This document shows, piece after piece, positions 1 to 7,839 of a stretch of DNA of 8,097 bases (position 1 is the first letter of the stretch; each line of letters starts with the position of its first letter). The DNA is from Planctomycetota bacterium (GTDB lineage Bacteria; Planctomycetota; UBA11346), in the NCBI GenBank assembly GCA_947470885.1, contig CANIXE010000086.1, positions 1 through 8,097 on the forward strand. Direction: 5' to 3'. A program made the translations under genes and the position numbers. The notes beneath the pieces were generated by a model that had not been told where the DNA came from, ran no database searches, and saw only the letters and a list, made by a program, of their open reading frames with translations.

Positions 1-2042
1 GGATCATCCCCCCTGAACTCGCCGCCATCGCCATGAAGGCCCTGATGCGGGACAAGGAGGATCGTTACGGCAATGTCCTGGAACTGACCCACGACATCGA
101 ATTGTTTTTGGAGGGCCGCACGGTCAGTGCCAAGGAGGACTCCACCTGGGAGGCCTTGGTGAAACTGATCCGGCGCAATCAGGAAGTCGCCCTCGCCATC
201 GCCGTCAGTTCCCTGATCGTGGTCATCGTCACCGTGATGCTGATCACCGCCCTGGTGAAAGAGCGCCATCGCTTCCAAGATGCCGCCCGCAAGGCTGAAC
301 ACGGCCTGGCCGACTTGAAACGTGAACAAGCCGGCCGCCAGGAAGTACTCAAGCGGGCCGCCCCGGCCCTGGTGGCCAAGGCCCGACGGGGCGCCGAGGC
401 TGGAAAATTCACCGAGGCCCGGGAAGACGTGGCCTACGCCATCACCTACGATCCGACCCTGGCGGAGGCCCACCTGCTGTCGGCCCAGTTGGCGATCCGA
501 GACAAGGAATACAGTTTCGCGCGCCGAACGTTGGCTGACTACCTGCGCCTGCGTCCGGAGGATGCGGATGGGATCCTCCTCGCCGACCTCACCACCCGGG
601 CCAGTGAAGAGGCGGGTAGCTCGGCTGCCCTCACCGCCATCGCCGATGTCCTGGTCCGCCAAGGGGCCTACACCCTGGCGGAAGGGTTGTACCAGAACGG
701 CCGGGAGGTGGTCAAGGTGTATCAGGTACGCCTGGAAAAAGCCTGGCCCAACTCCACCCGCCTGGGTTTTTCCGCCAACGCCAACGGCCAACTCAGCATT
801 CTCGGGCTGTCCGGGCGGGGGGATGTCGCCGATCTGTCACCCTTGACCGGCATGCCCATCATCGAATTGAAGCTTGATCGCACCCAGGTGATCGACCTGG
901 CACCTTTGAAGGGCATGCCCCTGGTCCGCCTGGACCTGACCGACACCCCCGTCCGCTCCCTGGACCCCCTGGCAGGCGCACCCCTCACCCATCTCATGCT
1001 GGCGAACACCCGGGTGGACGACCTGGCACCCCTGCGGGGGGCACCGTTGGATGAACTGGACCTGGGAAAGACCCAGGTGATGGATCTGGCGCCCCTGGAG
1101 GGCTGCCCCCTGACCGTGCTCCGCCTGGGGGCGACCCGAATCGCCGACTTGACCCCCCTCGCTGGCATGCGCCTGATCAGCTTGGCTGCCCCTGGCACTC
1201 GGATCACCGATCTCGCTCCCCTCGCCAACCTGCCCCTGACTGACCTGGATATCGGTGGTTGCAACGTCAGTGATCTGACCCCCATCGGCAATCTTCACCT
1301 CACCAGCCTGCGTGCCGGAGCGACCCGGATCAGCGAATTAAAACCCCTCCTCGGCATGCCGTTAAGATTCCTTGCGCTGGGCCGCACCGGGATCACCGAT
1401 TTGAGTCCCCTCCTGGGCATGCCCCTTGGGGAGATCCACCTGGCGGGTACCAAGGTCAGCGATCTCAGCCCCCTGGCCGGCAGTTCCATTAGTGAGCTGG
1501 ACCTGTCGGAAACCGCGGTCACCACCCTGGCCCCCCTCGCCCGATTGGCCCTGACCAGGATCAATTTGGCCCGGACCCCGATCCTTGATCTGGGCTCCCT
1601 GGCCCCCTTCAAACTCTCTGAACTGTCCCTGGCGGACACCCGGGTCATCCAGGTCGGTGCCCTAGCAGGCATGCCCCTGACCAGCCTGGACCTCAGTCGG
1701 ACCGGGGTGATCCATCTCGACCCCCTGCGTCAACTTCCCCTCAACCGACTGGTCCTGGATGGTACCCGAATTGATGACATCAAGGCCCTGGCATTGATGC
1801 CCTTGAAGGAATTGAGCCTGGCGGGGACCCGGATCGACGATTTGTCCCCCCTGGCGGATGAACGGGGGCCTGGCCTGCGCCTGGAGCGCCTCGTCCTACC
1901 CCTGGCCCCTGGGGCGGCGGTGGAGGTGCTGCGGCGGCTGCCAAATCTGGTGGCGTTGGGTGAAAGTTGGGACGGTTCCTCATGGCAGCGCCTACCCCCC
2001 GCGAAGATCTACTGGAATTCTCGAAAAATTCCGGGGCCTTGA
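1..2042 (+). CDS. Transmembrane Ser/Thr protein kinase with C-terminal leucine-rich repeats (5'-truncated)
   Basis: The reading frame is open from base 3 with no credible start, so the gene begins outside the window. The first ~40 codons (IPPELAAIAMKAL, then DRYGNVLELTHDIELFLEGR) match the last helices of Hanks-type kinase domains, where the Arg of DRY is the conserved subdomain XI arginine; the ATP-binding and catalytic motifs lie upstream and cannot be checked. One hydrophobic span follows (186-257), then a charged, probably coiled segment and a TPR-like helical stretch (about 390-720). From 831 to 1838 there are 16 consecutive 21-residue leucine-rich repeats, roughly DLxPLxGMPLxxLxLxxTxV, plus a divergent capping repeat. 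The stop is TGA at 2040-2042. By family knowledge the kinase is cytoplasmic and the part beyond the membrane is a sensor or protein-binding arm. Ligand and substrates are unknown. Confidence is high for the architecture, low for any specific role. Confidence 0.9.
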   Translation, partial: IIPPELAAIAMKALMRDKEDRYGNVLELTHDIELFLEGRTVSAKEDSTWEALVKLIRRNQEVALAIAVSSLIVVIVTVMLITALVKERHRFQDAARKAEHGLADLKREQAGRQEVLKRAAPALVAKARRGAEAGKFTEAREDVAYAITYDPTLAEAHLLSAQLAIRDKEYSFARRTLADYLRLRPEDADGILLADLTTRASEEAGSSAALTAIADVLVRQGAYTLAEGLYQNGREVVKVYQVRLEKAWPNSTRLGFSANANGQLSILGLSGRGDVADLSPLTGMPIIELKLDRTQVIDLAPLKGMPLVRLDLTDTPVRSLDPLAGAPLTHLMLANTRVDDLAPLRGAPLDELDLGKTQVMDLAPLEGCPLTVLRLGATRIADLTPLAGMRLISLAAPGTRITDLAPLANLPLTDLDIGGCNVSDLTPIGNLHLTSLRAGATRISELKPLLGMPLRFLALGRTGITDLSPLLGMPLGEIHLAGTKVSDLSPLAGSSISELDLSETAVTTLAPLARLALTRINLARTPILDLGSLAPFKLSELSLADTRVIQVGALAGMPLTSLDLSRTGVIHLDPLRQLPLNRLVLDGTRIDDIKALALMPLKELSLAGTRIDDLSPLADERGPGLRLERLVLPLAPGAAVEVLRRLPNLVALGESWDGSSWQRLPPAKIYWNSRKIPGP
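831..1838 (+). repeat. 16 tandem 63-bp (21-residue) leucine-rich-repeat units
   Basis: Sixteen in-frame units of exactly 63 bp follow one another without insertion or deletion, beginning at the Asp codon at 831; a divergent seventeenth starts at 1839. At protein level the spacing of DL, PL, L-x-L and T-x-V/I is kept in nearly every unit. At DNA level the units have diverged and share mainly short stretches around GGCATGCCCCT, encoding GMPL (for example near 850, 910, 1416 and 1667). The array is therefore old, not a recent expansion. Confidence 0.9.
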
Positions 2043-2067
2043 TCGTCACTAGGGGCGGACCTATAAT
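2039..2067 (+). promoter_or_regulatory. Predicted sigma-70 promoter for rpoD
   Basis: A perfect TATAAT lies at 2062-2067, and TTGATC (four of six bases of TTGACA) lies at 2039-2044, separated by the optimal 17 bp. The -35 box overlaps the TGA stop of the upstream kinase gene. Transcription would start near 2074, giving a leader of about 38 nt before the rpoD ATG. In a GC-rich window an exact TATAAT at the right distance is unlikely by chance. No experimental support is available. Confidence 0.75.
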
Positions 2068-2078
2068 GTTAGGCCCTC

Positions 2079-2094
2079 ACAGCCCCACCGCTGT
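2079..2094 (+). other. Small hairpin in the predicted rpoD leader
   Basis: ACAGC (2079-2083) and GCTGT (2090-2094) form a perfect 5-bp stem around a 6-nt loop between the predicted transcription start and the rpoD start codon. It lacks a following T-run, so it is not an intrinsic terminator. It may be chance, or may shape the short 5' leader. Confidence 0.3.
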
Positions 2095-2111
2095 CGGAAC
2101 CCGGAAGCATC

Positions 2112-3926
<1,815 letters not shown>

Positions 3927-3976
3927 TCCGTTCAGCCACCCTTGCCCAACCACCTGCCCCTCTAACGTACCCATCC

Positions 3977-4303
3977 ATGCGCAACCTCCTCGCCGCCGCC
4001 GCCCTCCCCGCTGTCATTGTCGCCGCCCTGGCCATCACGGGCTGCGAAGAACGCCAGAACCTGGCCGCCGTGCCCAACCGGGAAGGCCACGGTGCCGGCC
4101 CCGCCAGCACCCTCGGCGACGAGGTGAACAAGCCGGTAGCCCGGAAGAGCGAGAAATACTACACGATCGAAGCCGGCGATACCGTCTACAAGATCGCCAA
4201 AAAGTTCAATGTGACCACCGAGTGGTTGATCCGCCGCAACGACATCCGTACCCCGGATGCCCTGGCGGCCGGCAACACCATGATCGTTCCGGCCAGCCGC
4301 TGA
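3977..4303 (+). CDS. Small LysM-domain lipoprotein
   Basis: This 108-residue protein starts with MRNLL, a hydrophobic signal segment and a lipobox ITGC with the modified Cys at residue 23, so it should be exported and lipid-anchored. A flexible Gly/Pro-rich linker leads to one LysM domain (about 61-105: YYTIEAGDTVYKIAKKFNVT, ending NTMIVPA), which binds N-acetylglucosamine-containing glycans, typically peptidoglycan. There is no catalytic domain, so a cell-wall-tethering or adaptor role is inferred; the partner is unknown. It begins 50 nt after rpoD in a pyrimidine-rich leader without a recognisable Shine-Dalgarno sequence. Its TGA stop (4301-4303) overlaps the next start codon by one base, implying co-translation with rdgB. 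Confidence 0.88.
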   Translation: MRNLLAAAALPAVIVAALAITGCEERQNLAAVPNREGHGAGPASTLGDEVNKPVARKSEKYYTIEAGDTVYKIAKKFNVTTEWLIRRNDIRTPDALAAGNTMIVPASR

Positions 4304-4923
4304 TGCCTGGATCCAGCCCAGACGCCCCCGGCGTCCTTCCTGGGCGGATCCTGCTGGCCACCGGCAATGCCAAGAAGCTGAAAGAACTGCGCGAGATCCT
4401 CGCGCAGTTCGCTGTTTCTGCGGTGCCTCCGGCGGACGTCGGATACGATCCCCAGGTGGACGAGGATGGCGATACCTTCACCGCCAACGCCATCAAAAAG
4501 GCGGAATGGGGCTGTCGGGCCACCGGGTTGTGGACCCTGGCGGACGACAGTGGCATCGAAGCCCGGGCCCTGGACTGGCGCCCCGGCGTATACAGCGCCC
4601 GCTATGCCGGGGAACCCTGCGACGATGCCGCCAACAACCGCAAGCTCATCGCTGAATTGGCGGGAAAAACCGACCGTTTTGTCCAGTACCGCTGCGTCAT
4701 CGCCCTCGCCCGACCCGGCCGGACCACCCTGACCTGGGATGGCACCTTCGCCGGCGAGCACACTCCGGACGCCCGGGGCGTGGGTGGATTCGGTTATGAC
4801 CCCTACGTCTTCATCCCCGACCTGGGGCGCACCGTGGCGGAATTGACCAGCGGTGAAAAACACGCCCGCAGCCATCGCGGCCAAGCCCTGGCGGGCTTTG
4901 TTGCCTGGCTCCGGGGCGGCTGA
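4303..4923 (+). CDS. rdgB: XTP/dITP diphosphatase (RdgB/HAM1 family)
   Basis: The enzyme hydrolyses non-canonical purine triphosphates (XTP, ITP, dITP) to monophosphate and pyrophosphate, keeping them out of DNA and RNA. Family motifs occur in order in the 206-residue product: LLATGNAKKLKEL (17-29), the DTFTANAIKKA segment, LADDSGI with the metal-binding/catalytic Asp pair at 81-82, PGVYSARYAG, GVGGFGYDPY (Asp166) and the C-terminal SHRG at 190-193. Length fits the family (E. coli RdgB is 197 residues). I chose ATG 4303 because it overlaps the LysM stop, and the open frame further upstream, to 4222, only repeats LysM codons out of frame and adds no family sequence. The start lacks a clear Shine-Dalgarno sequence, which suits translational coupling. 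The sensor kinase begins 7 nt after the stop. Confidence 0.96.
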   Translation: MPGSSPDAPGVLPGRILLATGNAKKLKELREILAQFAVSAVPPADVGYDPQVDEDGDTFTANAIKKAEWGCRATGLWTLADDSGIEARALDWRPGVYSARYAGEPCDDAANNRKLIAELAGKTDRFVQYRCVIALARPGRTTLTWDGTFAGEHTPDARGVGGFGYDPYVFIPDLGRTVAELTSGEKHARSHRGQALAGFVAWLRGG

Positions 4924-4930
4924 ACGGCCC

Positions 4931-6142
4931 ATGGCCGCGGGCCGGAGTCTCCGGGCCAAGCTGTTCCTCGGCTTTGCTGGCCTGCACCTGGGCCTGACCT
5001 TAGCCGCGGGCGGCACTGCCTGGACCTGGCTCCACGCCCGCCAGCAAGCCCAGGCCGCTCGCAGCGCCGAAGGCATCGGTCGGGTCCTGGCCCAGGGCGG
5101 ATTTTCTCCCTCGCCGGCGATCCTGGCCCGGATGGAAGAACTGACCGGCTACGAATTCCGTCTGATGGATCTTCCCAGCCCGCCCCGTCCAGGCACGGTC
5201 CAGGTCGCGGTGGCGGGCCGGAACATCGAAGTGGTCTGGGACACCCTGGAAAATCGCCGGGAGGCCCGGGAATTGGCGGGAATGATCGCCATCTGGTCCG
5301 CCGCCGGGGCGCTGGCCTTCGCCCTGGTCGCAGTCCTGCTGGCCCGCCGTCTGGCCCGCCCGGTGGAGGCCCTGGCGCGGGCCGCCCGGGAGATCGGCCA
5401 GGGCACCTGGGAACAACCGGTGCCGGTGGTGGGAACCACGGAAATCGCCGCCCTGGCCCGGGACCTGGACGGAATGCGCCGGCGATTAATCGATCTGGAC
5501 CAGGCCAACCGCCGGGCGGAACGCCTGGGCACCCTGGGCCTGTTCGCTGCGACCATTGCCCACGAGGTCCGCAACCCCCTCTCGGCGGTCCGCCTAGGGG
5601 TGCAGATGCAGGGACGGAACCCGGGGAATCCCGACCATCTGGCCCTGATCCTCGGGGAACTGGACCGCCTGGATCTGATCATCGACGGTATCCTGGCTTA
5701 CGCCAAAGGGCTGACCGTGAAGTGCCAACCGTGCGCCCTGGCGGATCTGGCAGAGGGCGTCCGCCAACTCCTGCAGCGCCAGGCGGAACACGCCGGCGTC
5801 CTCGTGGACATCACCGGCCCGGATCATCAGGTCCAGGCGGATCCCCTACGCCTGCGCCAACTGCTGCTGAATCTGGTGCTGAATGCCATCCAGGCCTGCC
5901 AGGGCCAGGACGAGGCCCGGGTGATCATCGCGTTGCATGCCGATGGCCTGGAAATTACAGACAATGGCCCCGGCTTTCCGGATCACATCCGCAGCGGCTT
6001 GGGCCAGCCGTTCCGCTCGGACCGGGCGGGGGGCACCGGTCTGGGCCTGCACTTGGCCCACGCCATCGCCACTGCCCACGGGGCAAGCCTGACTATCCCC
6101 GACGGCCCAGGCGGGAGGATCCGCCTGGGCGGTTTGGCCTAG
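4931..6142 (+). CDS. Two-transmembrane HAMP sensor histidine kinase
   Basis: This 403-residue inner-membrane kinase has a first span at about 11-34, an ~80-residue extracytoplasmic sensor region, a second span at 118-138, a HAMP linker (about 139-195), then a HisKA domain with phospho-acceptor His211 in IAHEVRNPLSAV. The HATPase domain has an N-box (LRQLLLNLVLNAIQ, near 306-320), G1 box DNGPGF at 344-349, a PFRS F-box and GTGLGL at 368-373. All motifs needed for autophosphorylation are present. ATG 4931 was preferred to an in-frame ATG at 4853 because that would extend 71 nt into rdgB and displace the membrane span from the N-terminus. No response regulator gene lies in the window, so the partner is elsewhere. 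The signal sensed is not predictable. The stop TAG at 6140-6142 overlaps the stop of the convergent gene. Confidence 0.94.
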   Translation: MAAGRSLRAKLFLGFAGLHLGLTLAAGGTAWTWLHARQQAQAARSAEGIGRVLAQGGFSPSPAILARMEELTGYEFRLMDLPSPPRPGTVQVAVAGRNIEVVWDTLENRREARELAGMIAIWSAAGALAFALVAVLLARRLARPVEALARAAREIGQGTWEQPVPVVGTTEIAALARDLDGMRRRLIDLDQANRRAERLGTLGLFAATIAHEVRNPLSAVRLGVQMQGRNPGNPDHLALILGELDRLDLIIDGILAYAKGLTVKCQPCALADLAEGVRQLLQRQAEHAGVLVDITGPDHQVQADPLRLRQLLLNLVLNAIQACQGQDEARVIIALHADGLEITDNGPGFPDHIRSGLGQPFRSDRAGGTGLGLHLAHAIATAHGASLTIPDGPGGRIRLGGLA

Positions 6143-6342
6143 GACTTTTCAGCCTCAATTTCGGCGACGATTTCCTTCAATTCATTGACGCACACGAAGC
6201 ACCCGGAATTGCAGCAACGCAGCCGGGTGCGGTCCTCCTCGCCATCGAGGAGGCGTTCGATTCGCCGGCGCAACGTCGGGGTGAAGTTGCGCCGGGCCAG
6301 GGCGGCGTCGATCCGCGCGGTCCGCTCGGGCGAGGCCGCCAC
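6139..6342 (-). CDS. Small Cys-rich protein with CCxSGCxxCV motif, unknown function
   Basis: A 67-residue frame starts with GTG one base after the frr stop (TGA C GTG on the minus strand); an in-frame TGA just upstream limits the start. The N-terminal half is Arg-rich (RIDAALARRNFTPTLRRRIE). The C-terminal half holds four Cys at 43, 44, 48 and 51 (RCCNSGCFVCVNEL), then an acidic helix. The CC-x-S-G-C-x-x-C-V pattern resembles the short motif of the 'oxidoreductase-like' family (Pfam Oxidored-like) and could bind zinc or an iron-sulfur cluster; I am not certain of that assignment. Spacing implies co-transcription and coupled translation with frr. Its TAG stop overlaps that of the convergent kinase. 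Being in a gapless slot and cysteine-patterned, it is probably real, despite its size. Confidence 0.65.
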   Translation of the reverse strand: MAASPERTARIDAALARRNFTPTLRRRIERLLDGEEDRTRLRCCNSGCFVCVNELKEIVAEIEAEKS

Positions 6343-6343
6343 G

Positions 6344-6904
6344 TCAGAAATTCATGATGTCGTCGGACTTCTCCTTGAGCATGGCCTCGGCTTTGGCCTC
6401 GGACTGCTTCAGGAGATCGCTGATTTTCTCCGTGGTTTTCTTCACCGCGTCTTCGGGCAACTTGTCCGCCTTGCCCTTGGTTTCGATGGCCTTGATCGCA
6501 TCCCGGCGGGCATTGCGCATCGTCACCTTGGCTTTTTCCGTGGCCTCCTTGGCCTGGCCCACCAGCTGCTTGCGCCGCTCGGTGGACAGGGGCGGCAGGT
6601 TGAGGCGGATGGCCGAACCATCGCTCTGGGGCGTCAGACCAATGTTGGCCTCGCTGATCGCCTTCTCGATGTGCTTGAGCATCGTCTTGTCCCAGGGCTT
6701 GATGAGCAGCTGGGTCGCCTCTGGCACGGTGACGCTGGCGCAGGCAGACAGGGCCATGAACGAGCCGTAGGCTTCCACCTGGATATGGTCGACGATGGCG
6801 GTGGTGGCCCGGCCGGTGCGGATCGCCTTGAATTCGTGGGTGAGCTGGGCGAGGCCCTTTTCCAGCTTGGTCTTGGCATCGGCGAGATCGGTTTCGAGGG
6901 ACAT
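6344..6904 (-). CDS. frr: Ribosome recycling factor
   Basis: With EF-G, this protein splits the post-termination ribosome so subunits can be reused. The 186-residue length is that of the family (E. coli 185). Recognisable family blocks include HEFKAIRTGRA near the start, the PWDK loop, EANIGLTPQSDGSAIRLNLP, the ERRKQLV helix start and the long C-terminal helix (RNARRDAIKAI onward), together giving the two-domain tRNA-like fold. The ATG (6904-6902) has a good Shine-Dalgarno AGGAG at 6915-6911, spaced 6 nt. It follows pyrH by 36 nt, the common pyrH-frr order. The stop is TGA at 6346-6344. Confidence 0.98.
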   Translation of the reverse strand: MSLETDLADAKTKLEKGLAQLTHEFKAIRTGRATTAIVDHIQVEAYGSFMALSACASVTVPEATQLLIKPWDKTMLKHIEKAISEANIGLTPQSDGSAIRLNLPPLSTERRKQLVGQAKEATEKAKVTMRNARRDAIKAIETKGKADKLPEDAVKKTTEKISDLLKQSEAKAEAMLKEKSDDIMNF

Positions 6905-6910
6905 GAAAGG

Positions 6911-6915
6911 CTCCT
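6911..6915 (-). promoter_or_regulatory. Shine-Dalgarno site of frr
   Basis: AGGAG on the minus strand, 6 nt before the frr ATG. It is the clearest ribosome binding site in the window; most other genes here have weak or no Shine-Dalgarno sequence. Confidence 0.8.
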
Positions 6916-6940
6916 GGGTATCGGGACAAAAAAGAGATAA

Positions 6941-7645
6941 TTAGGCCGGTTGGCCAACGACGGTGCCTGGGGGATTTGCCCCCAGGGCGGCAAGGATGGT
7001 TCCCGGGCGGGTCATATCGAAGACCCGGATCCGCACGCCTTGGTCTCGGCAGAGGGAGAACGCCGCAGCATCCATCACCCCGTAACGGCCCTCGATGGCC
7101 TGGTCGTAGGTCAGATGGGCGAAGCGGGTGGCGGTGGGATCCTTTTTGGGATCCGCCGTGTAGATCCCGTCCACCTTGCTGCCCTTGAGCAGTTCCCCGG
7201 CGCCAATTTCCGCCGCGCGCAAGGCGGCGGTGGTGTCGGTGGTGAAAAACGGATGTCCGGTGCCGCCGCCAAAAATCACGATGGTGCCCTTGGCCAAGGC
7301 GCCCATCACCTGATCCCGGTCATACTGCACGCTCACATTGGGGATATGGTTGGGGCCGACCACCACGGCAGCGCCCCCGGCGCGGATGATCCCGTCCTTG
7401 AGAGCCAGACCATTCATCAGGGTTGCCAGCATCCCCATGTAGTCGCCCCGGGTCGGATCACTGTACATGCCTTTGACCATCGCGCCCCGTAGGATGTTCC
7501 CGCCCCCCACCACCACCGCCACGGGCTGATGCCTGGCCCCCTGCACCAGTTCAACGCAAACCCGATCCACCTCGGCGTGGTCGAAGATGCCATCGGCGGC
7601 GCCCAGGGCCTCACCGGAGAGTTTCAGGAGGCGGGGTGCGATCAT
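6941..7645 (-). CDS. pyrH: Uridylate (UMP) kinase PyrH
   Basis: The enzyme phosphorylates UMP to UDP, the step feeding all UTP and CTP synthesis. The 234-residue product shows the bacterial amino-acid-kinase-fold UMP kinase motifs: LLKLSGEAL with Lys8, VVVGGGNILRG (44-54), RGDYMGMLATLMNGLAL (from 66), FGGGTGHPFFTTDT (125-138), DGIYTADPKKDPTA (159-172) and MDAAAFSLCRDQGVRIRVFDM near the C-terminus. I chose ATG 7645-7643 since family homology begins right there; the frame stays open to 7723 but the extra 26 residues are Pro-rich and unlike any PyrH N-terminus. No clear Shine-Dalgarno precedes it. It heads a pyrH-frr-small ORF operon. Family members usually have Asn, not His, in the GTG(N)PFF loop; this is a minor variation. 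Confidence 0.97.
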   Translation of the reverse strand: MIAPRLLKLSGEALGAADGIFDHAEVDRVCVELVQGARHQPVAVVVGGGNILRGAMVKGMYSDPTRGDYMGMLATLMNGLALKDGIIRAGGAAVVVGPNHIPNVSVQYDRDQVMGALAKGTIVIFGGGTGHPFFTTDTTAALRAAEIGAGELLKGSKVDGIYTADPKKDPTATRFAHLTYDQAIEGRYGVMDAAAFSLCRDQGVRIRVFDMTRPGTILAALGANPPGTVVGQPA

Positions 7646-7839
7646 GGGCGAACAGCGTAGATACCCCGGGCCGATGAAAAGGGGAGGCGGGGGGTCAGGG
7701 CCATGGCCAATAACTAACCCCATGCGAAGTGACCGAATGGGGCTAGCCGTTCTCGCGGAGTTGAACGTCCCGGCCGTCGTTTCTGAACAAATCGGACTAG
7801 GTGTTGGCCGTGACTGTCGAAGGTCGCCCGGTAGTCACT
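7646..7839. other. Non-coding stretch upstream of pyrH
   Basis: No convincing gene lies in these ~194 bp. It holds an inverted repeat CCCCAT (7718-7723) / ATGGGG (7737-7742) with a 13-nt loop, and the palindromes GGCCATGGCC (7699-7708) and GGCTAGCC (7741-7748). The pyrH promoter should be here, read on the minus strand. The only AT-rich patch, TTAGTTATT at 7717-7709, gives at best a weak -10 with no good -35, so I do not call a promoter. Confidence 0.5.

Noticed and set aside
722..1672. Long minus-strand open frames across the LRR region (722-1291, 837-1298, 1295-1672)
   Set aside because: They are periodic because the sense strand is a 63-bp repeat; they are Arg/Gly-rich with no family motif, and the sense frame clearly codes.
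3927..3976. Possible terminator or riboswitch between rpoD and the LysM gene
   Set aside because: No stable stem with a T-run and no recognisable leader element in these 50 nt.
4222..4302. Upstream extension of rdgB to ATG 4222
   Set aside because: Overlaps the LysM domain coding sequence by 81 nt and adds no RdgB-like sequence; the ATG at 4303 coupled to the LysM stop is better.
4853..4930. Upstream extension of the histidine kinase to ATG 4853
   Set aside because: Runs into rdgB and puts 26 extra residues before the first membrane span.
5722..6357. 211-residue plus-strand frame overlapping the kinase ATPase domain
   Set aside because: Pro/Gly/Arg-rich shadow in another frame of a well-supported histidine kinase.
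6177..6940. 250-residue minus-strand and 251-residue plus-strand frames across frr
   Set aside because: frr is unambiguous in its own frame; these show biased composition and no motif.
7646..7723. N-terminal extension of PyrH to 7723
   Set aside because: Pro-rich segment unlike PyrH; family similarity starts at the ATG at 7645.
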